The notes beneath the pieces are model-generated. The model was given only the letters and a program-made list of their open reading frames with translations. It was not told the origin of the DNA and made no database searches. Made by a program: the position numbers and the translations under genes. This document shows, one piece after another, positions 25,028-36,700 of a stretch of DNA of 64,000 nucleotides; the stretch's first letter is position 1; each line of letters opens with the position of its first letter. The stretch is from positions 83,705 to 147,704 of the forward strand of contig NW_020170507.1 of assembly GCF_000524195.1 (NCBI RefSeq), in the 5' to 3' direction. The DNA comes from Echinococcus granulosus. Its lineage: Eukaryota; Platyhelminthes; Cestoda; Cyclophyllidea; Taeniidae.

Positions 25028-25180
25028 TTATTTGTTTAAACCATAGTTTTAGTAACGGGCCACTTAGTGGCTCCGCTGCTTTACCTCCGCCAGGCGGCTT
25101 GGCCTCCGAACTTCGAAAATACACATTTTGTCCGAGTGTTGTTTTTTGTCTTCAGAGAAGTCTTGGGACTCTACGGTGTC
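25028..25180 (+). mobile_element. TRIM LTR (possibly 5' LTR of a decayed element)
   Basis: Orientated +. It shows TTTGTTTAAACC, TTTTAGTAACGGGCCACTTAG, GGCTCCGCTGC, CTTGGCCTCCG, TTGTCTTCAGAGAAGTC and CTCTACGGTG. A second + LTR starts about 900 bp further on, giving an overall length close to that of the complete element. The expected primer-binding site is not recognisable after it. Confidence 0.7.
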
Positions 25181-25930
25181 TCACGGTTCAATCTGTTCTG
25201 TTTGATGTATTAGGATTTTGAACCAAAGTCTATAAGATAAGGTCCAAATAGACTTGCGATGCCGATCACATGAAAGCTGATATACTGAGGGCATACGCAT
25301 CTCTAAGTATGCATTTAAAAAATAACACACTTCAACTGCTATAATAGTTACCAGAGGGTGAAGTATTTAAAATAAATTAGCAATATTAATAGGATAATTT
25401 GCATGAAGAGACCCCACGTAAGTTAATTAAACTCCTTCGTTCCGACTTAGCTCATCAATAATAAATCTTTTATCGAGATTTCTTGGAACAGTCCGAATAT
25501 CTAGTAGACCTATTATCATCTGCACAGGGAAACCCTTAATTTTTTAGTTCTTGTAAGGAAACCAAAGTTTTAATCCATCATAAACTGCTAGTCAATTACT
25601 TCGGTCAAGCCACAAGTTGAAACTCTCAGAATACGCAACCTGGATGTATTATTTTCCGCAATGCCAAAATAAGTCCACTATAGATGCTTCAAAAATAAAA
25701 CCTTTTTAAAAACTTTTTCCATGGTAAGTAAATAGGTGATTGTGGACATTAAGTAGGCTCCATTTTTAACCCAAATGCAACCATTTTAGCCACTTCTGCT
25801 CATAGACTGCCAAATGGACAAATGTAATAACCAATATTAAAACTTGATAACGTCTGGAAGTACAACTCAGTATTATTTCTGAATCAGTTTTAAGGGGTCT
25901 CAAAAGAATAGTTAACGAGCAAAGGTTACT
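25181..25930. other. Sequence between two + TRIM LTRs
   Basis: About 0.75 kb. CTCAAAAGAATAG near its right end resembles a decayed polypurine tract, but the rest does not align by eye with the internal region of the complete copies. It could be a decayed internal region or unrelated sequence between two solo LTRs. Confidence 0.3.
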
Positions 25931-26125
25931 GATTACGTGATAGGCTGGATGTTTGCGTAACTCTTGTTCATGGTGACGGGCCAATTAGATGCTCTGCTAT
26001 TCTGCCTTCAGCAGGTGGGCTGGCCCCCGGGCCATGCCAATAGCTCCAACCTTTAGTGTACGCCGACACTACATATTCCTCCCGAGTAGTATGTCTCCTT
26101 TCGTATTCACTGAAGTCCGGGACAG
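25931..26125 (+). mobile_element. TRIM LTR
   Basis: Orientated +. It shows TGATTACGTGATAGGCTGG, GTAACTCTTG, GACGGGCCAATTAGATGCTCTGC, AGGTGGGCTGGCCCCCGGGCCATGCC, TAGCTCCAACC, CTCCCGAGTAGTATGTCTCC and a final GACAGCTACAG. Confidence 0.78.
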
Positions 26126-27404
26126 CTACAGTTTATTACAAAAATTACCGAATTAGGAGCAGAATTTGTGAGGGAACTCATACAACGATTTCCTTCCTGA
26201 CTTGCTTACTCATTTACATATCTAGCGAATTTTCACACAAAATATGGTATACACTTAGCATAATAAATTTGCTTTTGTAATTCACCAATACATGCACTTT
26301 TTATTTCAACCCTCTTTTTTAATTCCTTTGCATAATTTTTAAGTTTAATATTCAAGGCCAAATACAGTCAGGTTCAATACAGCCATAGAGTGGAAATGGA
26401 TCATAGATCGGGTATTTACAAGAAACTTATAAAACTGATTGGCGTCTTATTCCCAGAAGGCATTATGCATTCTCAAGAAAAGCAAATGAATTTATAGAAT
26501 ACATGTTGTTGAACATAAACGTTGGGTCAGGTTCAAGACTGATATGCAAGCCAAGGGGGACAGAGATCCAGACGACTATTGGTAACAAGTAACCATTTCG
26601 CCATAATCCGTCATGTGGAGTCACAGTGGGAAAGGCGATGGTTGTATTTGCGTGAGAAAAGTAAATGGTAATGACAATGGAAAGGTTCCCGTGGTCATTT
26701 AGGAAAGATTAACTGCTGTAAATCACAGTAGTTGTATTCTAAGCCAAGAACTCTAGGCCACTGATAATTTTCTCCCATTTTTGCATCTAGTATCTCAATA
26801 GTTTATGGTTTGTTTAGCAGCTTTTACCATCTTCTCAATTTAACTTTCACCTATAAGTAGGCACACTTATCCGAATGACCAGGTTTGATCTCTATGCTGT
26901 TTTCAAATACTTACAGTTCGTCTCAATAAAACTGGTTTATATTATTTTTAGGTGGAAGTGAAAAAGTCTCAAAGATTTGTGCAAATAATCTTGAAATTTA
27001 TCCAATGTGAAAGGACTTTTGCCATAGTTGTTTCATTTGGAAGAAAAAGGCATTATAAAGGCTTTGTAAAACAGCCATTTGTGAGAAATAAGGGGATAAA
27101 GGGGGGTTTCATGCCAATAACGGCATCATCAATCGACTTACACATAAAGATGAAATTAGCTGTTACAGTTGCCAAGGTCGATAAAATGAGTTTTGTTTGG
27201 TGTAATTTTAATGCACACAAAAGGTTGACTACATTTAGTGGGTGAATTTGGGTTAGCCTACCCAACGACTGTGAACTCTCCTACGTTTTTTTTGGGGAAC
27301 CACAGAGCCTTAGTAATGTGGTCAATTTATTACGCTAGCGTACAAGTAGGGCCTGTTCAGTGATGTTTTTTCGCTTTTACCCGTTTTTCTGTTACATAGT
27401 TCTG
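26126..27404. other. Intergenic stretch
   Basis: No supported feature. The overlapping frames at about 26.95-27.27 kb on both strands have no recognisable protein pattern. Confidence 0.4.
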
Positions 27405-27597
27405 AAATAGCTTCCTAAGACCTCCTTGAAGACGCAAGAAGATATAATACTCGGGTAAAATGTATTGTCGGCATGCAATAGGGCATGGGGGTGCTGGCAT
27501 GGCCCGTAGGCCAGGCCGCCAGGTGTAGGTACAATCGCGGAGCCCCTAAGTGGCTCATCACCAAAACTGAGAGTTATACAATTAAGATATTGCAGCA
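27405..27597 (-). mobile_element. TRIM solo LTR
   Basis: Orientated -. It shows CTTGAAGACGCAAGAAGATA, TAATACTCGGGTAAAATG, TTGTCGGCATGCAATAGGGC, GGCATGGCCCGTAGGCCAGG, GGAGCCCCTAAGTGGC and CCAAAACTGAGAGTTATACA. Confidence 0.82.
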
Positions 27598-28267
27598 GTA
27601 CACGTTTTTTCATGCATATTTTAATCGTGTAATCCTTTGACACATCGACGGTCAGGACTTCGGTAACCTATGTAAACTCTATTGCTTTTGCAGCGTTGCG
27701 ATATTATTTCTTTACAGCTTCATCTAATTTGCAAATTCATTTTACGAGCCACCTATTTTGTGGAATTGTTTTAAAGGCAACAAAATTTCCAATTTGGTGC
27801 CCACTGTATTCATCATATGTGAAGTCATCAATTTAGATTGTGAAATCATTCACATTTAAATTAGATTCATAGTACGGAATAATCATAAATGGAACTTACA
27901 CCATTGTCGTGTGTATTTTATTTTTCTATTTTTTTAAACGTAATCAAGTAGCCTGACTTATAAAGACCTTATTTTCTCATCAATACCGTCATGTTTTTGA
28001 ATCGATATGGCACTACTTGGCTGCACTTGATCACACATCGAAATGGCGTTCTCATAAACACCCGGATCACAATAAAAGCTCAACCTGCAAGTAATTTTAA
28101 CCAAACTGTTATGGCCTTATCAAATATATTAGCTGTCAAATGAACGAATATGGACTCATTCGAATTTGCACCAAATTCTACCAACCATCAATCATCTTTG
28201 ATCACTAAAGGTCGAATAGGCAATAGTAAAAGTAAACCCTACCTTTCCTCAATTGATCATGGCCCTG
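27598..28267. other. Sequence between two - TRIM LTRs
   Basis: The spacing to the next - LTR would suit a full element, but neither the primer-binding site nor the polypurine tract is present at the expected ends, so I treat the two as solo LTRs. Confidence 0.35.
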
Positions 28268-28452
28268 GTGGCGCCGCGAGACTTCTCTGATGACGAAAAA
28301 ATGCAGAATACTCGGGCAGAATATACATATTTATCTGCCATCAGTAGAGCTTGGGGCCAATATCATAGCCAGGAGACCACGTACAATGACGGAACCCCTA
28401 AGTGACTCGCAACCAAAACCACGAGTTAAACAAACATGTAATATATTACAGC
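28268..28452 (-). mobile_element. TRIM solo LTR
   Basis: Orientated -. It shows GGCGCCGCGAGACTTCTCTG, ATGACGAAAAAATGCAG, AATACTCGGGCAGAATATAC, GCTTGGGGCC, AACCCCTAAGTGACTCGC, ACGAGTTAAACA and a terminal AATATATTACAGC. Confidence 0.82.
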
Positions 28453-30403
28453 CTCTTTCGTTTCATTCAGAAAAAAAATGTATTTTATTGCTGGAGCTGT
28501 TCATATCTAACCTGAGGGGGTGTAAGATGACATTGTAATTATCATGTCATTCTGGAAGGGGCTTGTGTGGGCATTTGTTGAGAGCAAAACTGAAGAACGA
28601 ACACTTCATTATACCACGTACAGACGATTTATGGAGTCTGTCTCCAGGATGACTCGGTATGTACCAGTAGTGTAAACTAATTGAATAAAATTCACACCGT
28701 GATGCTATGGTTTGTTCTTTGTGCATGTTTATTAAATAACATTAGTAATGTAATCAAAGCAGCATTGTAGTTTTTGTGAATCATAACTAATCTCGAAGCG
28801 GATTGTTCTTAGCTGGATAGACGTGAATATCTAAACTATGTGTACGTGAAACAAAAGATTTAATATTTATCATTTATAGGACAAGACTTATTAAAAAGGC
28901 AATGGTACTTGGACAAGGCGCAAACACCAAAGGCTAGAAAGTAAACAACTCATGGGTAGCGGCTAAATCTTGATAGGGAGAAAGAACGCTCATTCAGTTC
29001 AATAAGACATTCTATTAATTTAACTACTGACCTACCTTTGTTAGCATTATACAGATGATTCTTAATCGTAAATTTACGTTTTTGCCTCTAGATATGCTGC
29101 CAAAGAATGATTACGCCGATAAATTTACTTACTTAAGAGATCTGATCTCTGTGGTGCTCAACCTCTTTAAGTTGAATGGTTTTGTTTTGATGTGGAGTGC
29201 GAATCCATATACTTTTCGTGATAGCTTTAAGTTATGGTTATATTCTGGAAGTTTTCTTCTAGCTAAAGCAGTAGTTATTTAAGGCTTTATCACCTTTCTC
29301 AAAGCCTATAGACTTCTTAGAAATTGTGCAACCGACTAGCACTAGGAGCGCCTAATCTTGGGGTTCTATTAAAGGGCAATATACCCGGTACAAATAAAGA
29401 AATCTACTTAAAATATTTTTCATGACATAAAGGATTCTTCCTTTAACAACACTGTCTTGTAGCCACTGGATTTTACATCCCCAGATGGCTAATTCTTTAT
29501 CATCAAAGTCTGGTGATTGTAGAAATGAAAGTGGGGTTGGATAATTGGCCCCATTTTTAGAGGCTCTTGGGTTACCTCATCTTTTAAGAACTGAGAAACG
29601 GTTGGATAACATCGTAGACAGCACTTTCTGTCACTTTTGATTTTGCACATTTGAAAATCATAAAATCTTTGATTTACTTCCACACTAACGATTATAATAA
29701 ATCGGTAGCGAGAAAGGCGGGTACAAATTAATCCTATTCCTATTTATTTTGTTGCTTTAATGCCTTGACTCGTAATTTCAACTAGAATCCTAACTCGTGG
29801 GCAAGGGTTTTCCCTTTTATCATATTTTGAGCAGGTCAGCTTTGGCATCAGGTGGCATAAGATCAATGCCAAAGGTGTGTTTAGTCAACCTCTACATTGA
29901 TGAGTGTGAGAGCAACGCGCTGTTTCCACCACTTTTAAGGCTAATCACGCGACCTCTTCTGGCACAGCGATGGCATCCACCCATTTACATTGCCCTCCAA
30001 AGTACCACATCTCGCACCTCTTCACAGTAAGCTTCGTTATAAACAATCAGCGTGAAGTAAAAGACCTCTCGTCTTTCGCATAACCTTGCCGGCCAGCTTA
30101 ATTGCACGAGTGACGAGTTAACCCTCACTAGACTCAGGATGGGTAGACTGATTCAAATAAAGTAAGGTAGTGTTTAAACACAAAAGTCATTACCAAACCC
30201 GAAGAATACGGTCATAAAGATGAAAGAGAAGGAAAAAAGAGTCAGAGATCGACCTTTACAAACGATCACACAACGCGGGTAGGGGTTTTGCGTGTGAGTT
30301 CCTCTGTGTAGCAAAACCACTGCTTCTTTTACATTGTCTTTGTGTTTTTCTGCGTAAATACGTTTATTTGTTTGCTTGTGCAGTGTCATTCTTGAGGTTA
30401 GGA
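28453..30403. other. Intergenic, 3' flank of the - strand receptor-like gene
   Basis: The right part should be the 3' UTR of the gene ending at 30404. Candidate AATAAA signals on the - strand are at 30368-30363 and 29748-29743. I see no other feature. Confidence 0.45.
30363..30368 (-). promoter_or_regulatory. Possible poly(A) signal
   Basis: AATAAA on the - strand, about 36 nt after the TGA stop of the receptor-like gene. A second AATAAA at 29748-29743 would give a longer 3' UTR. Confidence 0.3.
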
Positions 30404-30735
30404 TCACTCAGTAGGACCAGTCTCTTCACTACTCAGTTTCTCGCGCAGCAACATAGGTTCACGTTCACTCCAATCACTCGGCACGTCGTAGTCCGTGTTC
30501 AAACTGTCCGCCAACTTGGTCGGTAGCCGCGACTGTTGATCCTTGTCCGCGCCAGGCATCGATTGGAGCCACATTTGTACTTCCGCTGCACTTTTGCCTG
30601 TAGTCTCGTTTGCTACAGCTGCAGTAAAAAGTTGGAAATTGGTTATTGTACTATCCGATCGAACGCAAGAACCCTTTTGACTGGTCGGACTTCTGTCCTT
30701 TCTATACCATGTAGACTGAATTAATACTTGACGCC
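30404..30735 (-). CDS. Exon 4: C-terminal end of the tail
   Basis: Starts GGCGTC after acceptor GTTAACAG; its first two bases complete the glycine codon split by intron 3. It encodes 109 further residues and a TGA at 30406-30404. The end is acidic and Ser-rich (DVPSDWSEREPMLL, EETGPTE). The acceptor has a weak pyrimidine tract, but the phase and open frame fit exactly. Confidence 0.78.
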
Positions 30736-33700
30736 CTGTTAACTTCAATGGAAGAAGTTATTAAAGGCGGATTACTTTGATTGGATGAAATTATATTCTC
30801 TAAGCGCCCAGAAAAAGAATGTTTACTGAATTCGGAAAGTATGGTAACCTAACTTTCAGCAGGATTAAAAATGGATGGTTCAAAGTGGCCCAACCAATTG
30901 ATGACAGTAGATCAATGTCTGATCCAACTTTTGGGACACATTGATGAATTAGTGAAATTCGTAGTTAACCAGCCATTGAAACTGGCTGATTTGCCTACAC
31001 TAGATCTTAAACCATCTGACCAAATATCATGACTTTCGGACAAAAAATTTAAACTTCAAGAAGAGTAAAACTGAAAAATTTATCCAAAAGGGTAAGAAAC
31101 GGGTTTTAGTCCATTCTCTCCCGCCTCCGTTGCTGTTGGTTGGTGAAAATATGTCATCATACAGGCTATTGCATTATCCTTTGTAATTTTCAGAAACTGT
31201 TAGGAAAAAGTAGTTTGCCACTAGACTGAACGATGAATGCTCTTAATTTGTACGGTCTGCATTCTTGATGCTACCTAATGAAGTTTATGATGGATAGAAA
31301 ATGGAGTTGAAGCGTCATTTACTGTAAAACGGTTACCTTGTACAATGAGGGGCACGGTCCAAATTCATCTTTTCGTATAGAAAATATTATTCTTCTTCTA
31401 AAAGTTAGTAACGCAATTAGCATTTATCCTTGTCACTTAAATCTAGTAATTAGCAAACGTCGAAAAGATGAAATGAGGCCTGCATTGTTACAGTGTATTG
31501 TTGTGACTGAAGAGTTAACAAGACAGTGCATTCAAAGCTGCACCATTTTTTGGAGAGAGCAGTGGAACTGCATTAAGAAGTCGAAGATTGAAGGACATGA
31601 TGAAAACAGAAAACTTTACATCCAACTTTCTCGTATTAATGTCGATTGCCAGTAGTAGTAATAGAAAAAGTAGCATAAACTTCAAAATACCACAAAAAGC
31701 TTTATAAAGTGGTATTTATATGTGATGGACCCGATTCAATTTTTGGAAGCCTTAAATAACAGCCACCAGATAAAATTTCGACGAAAGTGCATTTCTAAAC
31801 GGCTTTCTAAGATAAAACGCCTTCTTTATTGTGAAAATGCGTGCGATAAAGCATCGGTTAGGAGGAATAATTTCTCACTCTCACCTCATCATTTAGTGCC
31901 AAATGGTGGTGGGGCGGCTGCTTCAAATGCCATCTACCCAATTCATAAAGCACTAAAAGAGCTAGTTTCGCGTGCATGTATCACAAGAAAAGTGGAGTGA
32001 TTCTTTGACATATTTCTACTTGCTAGGCAACGCTTTCATCAGCATTTTAGTTAGTAGTTGTGTGCTTTAGTCCAACTATTTGAGTTTGATTTTGTGCAAC
32101 GACAGAATCACCGTGGGATTTTATTGTATCTATTATCAAATTAAATAAGAATAACGCAACGATGCAGCATGGCGTTAAAATCTCAAGATGATTATAAAGC
32201 TCATTCTTCTCTCTTTTTCAGTGAAGCCTCGGAGCCCTACATTAATGGTAACGGAAAGTGAACTTGATCTTAAAGTACATCTGTCTTGATTTCTACTGCC
32301 AGGTGATAAACCTTAGCGGGGCAGACCAAGTTCATATGCCATGGATGGAAGGATAGGTTATGACCCATAACAGAAGGGCTGAAAATAGCGCGTAGTTTCG
32401 GCAACTATCCTAGACTTGTGGCCTTCGGGAAAGCTATTAACGACGGGAACGAAACCAGCCGTGAACAATCCGGAAAAGTTTATTACAGAGCCGCTTACCG
32501 TACCTGTATGAAGATACCAATTATGTGAACTCGTGATATCTACCTCACTTCTCTGCCAACTGGAGAGAACTCAGATAGATATGGCTGGGCAGCCCTGAAG
32601 TGAGATCACTGTGACGAGGAGGAAAAGGCTCGACATCCCACCTTCATGGAAAGATGTTAAACCCCGTCCCTTGTTACGTGACTCTGCTTTTTGGCCAGTA
32701 TTACCACCACTAGCTATGGGCACACATAATGGCCGGTACATTTTTTGTCCCCTCATCCAGTTTCCATACAGGACGAGACACTAGATCTGGTAGAATCGCC
32801 AGGAGGGATCGGTGACGTTGCGGTCAAGTATCTCCTCAGTTGCGTGAAAAGTTGATGACTGACGTGGAATGCTCGAATTTCTTCTTTTCATTGGGATTTT
32901 TATCTATTTGCTAAAGAAGTCGCCTTTTTTCTGAATTCTAGGTGCTAACGGCAAACCATTGACCAGTAGTTTGGTAAACTTAATACACATTTTAAATCTA
33001 ATCGGCGAGGACATGAAAATTGAAATTTTAGATTTACAAGCAACGAGGACCATCAAGAATTCTAGCTTAATTGATTATTAAATGCTCAAATTCACACCGC
33101 ATAATTTTGTTTTCAAGTCTAAATATACCTTGTTGGCATACTTTTACACTCACAGCACATGATGGTGAAATGCGTAGTGAAGGTAGCAGCCATTCCAGTC
33201 GTTTCTTCATTATGGCAAAGAGTGTGTTTAATCACCTTATGAATTTTTAACGCATTATTTATAGTTTTGTCGGAATCAAATCCAGCAATATTTATTTCGC
33301 ACTTCGGGGTCTCATTTACCTTATGTGAGAATTTTTTGGTGGTTATACAAATTCAAAAATATGGAACAGTTTGATGACAGTGCCAAACGCACATATTTGA
33401 TACCTCATAGCTTATCACCACTACCTCGCCTATCACCGTAGTTTTAGTTGATGGTCATATTAACATTTGTTACTTAAGAAATGGATTTGTTCGCACCGGA
33501 TCCGTAGGGGTTGGCTCATCTTACATCCAGTGGGTTAGTATCACTGCCTTAGTTTAAAATTAATGAGTTTAACCAAGTTTACAGGTTAGACAACTACTTT
33601 ACTTACCCACTTCCTCCAAAGCGGCCTCAGGAGTCACTGTTTGTGATTTCACCACCAGATCCGCGTTCAAAAGGGGTGCAGTAGACCGTTCAGTGGAACT

Positions 33701-36700
33701 CGAAGGAGGCGGGATCACGCCGTATTGGTGACTGAGCACAGTTGCAGGTAGGAGGACTGTCATTCCGGGTTTGGGCGATCCACTACCACCTCCTGCACTG
33801 GCACCATCCCCCGCTCCTGGTTTTTCGATCAGACTCACATCGGCGGGACTGCATAACGGAGCGCCGTAGGCAGAAACTGACGCTAGCTGCGGCTGTGAGG
33901 CTCGTACACCACCTCCAGGACCTAGAACGACCGGTATGTAGTGATGCTGGTGGTGAGGGGTCGGTTCGAATCCAATCTCGGATATTGGCCGCTCTGAAAA
34001 GACTGTTTCTCTTGAGGTGGCTCTCTTCACTCCGACGTAGTAGGAGGGCATAAACTGGTGTCTTAAACGGTGGGTATGTTGCCTGGGGCGGGGGGTGACT
34101 GGTCCAGACCAACCCAGTGGTTCGAAGCTTATTGGGTAGGCGGAGGGATTAGAGAGTATTTGAATCGGTTGTGGTGCACCGGCGTGGGCAATCGAGAAAC
34201 CCGAGTCCGAGTTACGGCCGGCTGAATTGCTCATAGTGCTACCATTGGCCGCTTTTCCCTCGGGGTGGGTACGCGCTGCGTCAGCGCTCTCAAAGGGATT
34301 CCAGTGTGGGGAATTCTCTACTAGTGATTCGTCGGGAATAGTGACAGACCGGTGGAAAGCTGAGCTGGGTGTCATTTGCTGTGCCAGTGCAACGGGTGGT
34401 AGGACTCTGGGATCTGCGGGGTACCACGCAACAGTGGGGATGACTCCGGTCGGTCTAAGATCATTCTGACCACCGAACGTAGCAGTTCCTTTTAGTTTTC
34501 TTCTATCTATATAAACAAAGAATTGGTGCACAAGATAATAATTAACAGGCATTCCATTCTTAGTGTAGAAGCTCAACCAAGGGCATAAAAACAGTTTCGT
34601 AAGTAGTATCCTAATTGCTCATCACTGCTTCAGTATTTCATGGAGAAAGAGTCGAGTATTCTAGCAATAGCCAACGTTCACAACCCCTTCAGTGGGTATA
34701 AGTGAGATTTATGCTTTGTTGCAGGAATGAAGCTGAATTTGTGAATAGCACACAAATTTGGAAAGTGAAGTTTCATCACCTATGAGGGAACGCAGGTGGC
34801 AAGTCAATGATTATTTCCACATACAGGACATCAAGTACCTTGACCTTCTACGACTCAGTAATAACTTAAAATGCATTCGCCTTTCGCATATGAATTGTCC
34901 AAGCGCTCTGGAGTTCAGGACTGGCGAATTGATAACACTATATAAAAGTCATTTTGAACTAACTTCATAGCAGACATTCCAAATTCAGTTGAGCCTCTTA
35001 GAAACACAAAGCTTGTCACTGAGTCCACAATATTGCAGCTTATACACTAATTATGGAAGACTCGAATCATTTGTTCCAAGCTGCTAATTCTCTGTTCCCT
35101 TTGGAATAGCACGCCAAGGATGGTCCTAAATTCGTTTTTCTTATTGACAGGGTCGGTACCAGCGTCGTGTATGCGTTACATAGGTTCCTTATAAGTTTAT
35201 AGCGGCTAATAATAACAAATCGCTCCACGTGTAGATTATTTAGTTGAGATTAATATAGCAGATGTAGGATCTTCTTCATCCGAGGTGGATTATTATGTTT
35301 TTTTAGTTTTTTGAGAAGCGGCCTCGCGTAAAACGATGGTATATTAGAACAGTCTAAATCGTTTATTGGTAACCTTTTACCTATATGACCCAGGCAACAA
35401 AAGGGCTAAATACTTGAGACTAACTCGGACATCTTGTAATTACCTAATGAAGCGGTTCACATAGGACATTAATGTTTCCATTTACTGACGGAGTTCTGCC
35501 ACCTCCCGAGGAAGAGAGGGGTGAGAGCAACCAGATGTGAAAGTGTTGACCAGGCCGAATGCTACAGCATCGTGCATCGAAAAGTATTTTACTGTTTTGT
35601 GTTTGAATGTGGTGCTTTTTCTCCGTATTCCTTACAATCATATCACCCCTTCCTTACACGACCATTATGACAGGAATGGGCGAAAAATTCTGACTTTTTA
35701 GAAACGTACTCTATGTGCGAAGCTACGATGAAGAAACGTCGCATGTCATTGCAAAACAGCTGAAATCTTAAGTTAGCATAATGCTTTACTAGGAGCATGC
35801 CTGTTTCCTTGGCCTGAGGTGAAAAGCCGGAGTAGTTTTATAAAAACGATACAAATGTGAAAGAGACGGACTAGACATTGTTTGGAAATGCCTTTATTTT
35901 AGCGCCTGATTATAAGCATTGGCATGCACATATGCACCCGCCAAGGCGGAATTGATTGAATCAAGTCGCGCTCAGAGAATGAAGACATGAAAATGTTTAC
36001 CCACCCTGGCAGATGATCTTTCAACATCTATTTTCGCTCGACTGGTGCACGTATCCATATTATCTTGTTTATTTTTCGTGCAGAGGTTAAAACATCGCCT
36101 AACAAGAAGCAGATTGTTTTTTCCTCCTAGTTGCTCCATCAGTCGGTTTGTTGGATTACACAACAATCGGCTTCTGTTTTGCAATTCATTTTACAAATGG
36201 GCTAAATATCAACAGGTTACTGAATCACTTTACACATTCTGGTAGGTATAAATCATCTCATTTCAAAGGAGACCAGTTACTGTCAAAGTGAGTCAGAAAA
36301 CGCAGGAAAGAGTAAACTTACCTCCGTGATGCCGTTTGACAAGCCATTTGACGCAGCAGAAGCAGTTAATTAGCATGGATAGGGCGAGGGCTACAAAGGC
36401 AGTGATGATAATCATTTCTGGTGTCCAGAAGCCCCCTGGAAAAAGAATGGGGGTGAGTAAGCACCATTATTTGCAAAAGGTCTCTTTTCTTTTTTCTACC
36501 TAAAAAAATATGCCCTTTCCCAGAAGAGAAGAAATGAACCCGGGTGATAGGGAAACCGGCTTGTTGATTTGTCACGAGTTGAGCCACTGCTATTGCCCAT
36601 TTAGCCACTTAAGTCAAGCGCCGGTAACAGAAGGGTATTCTTTTCAGTAGTACGCATTTCCATCATCGCTATTCCGACTGCCCGTTGGTGGCATAGTGAC

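Noticed and set aside
27405..28452. Two - TRIM LTRs about 1.05 kb apart as one full element
   Set aside because: Neither the primer-binding site next to 28268 nor the purine tract next to 27597 is present, so they are better read as two solo LTRs.
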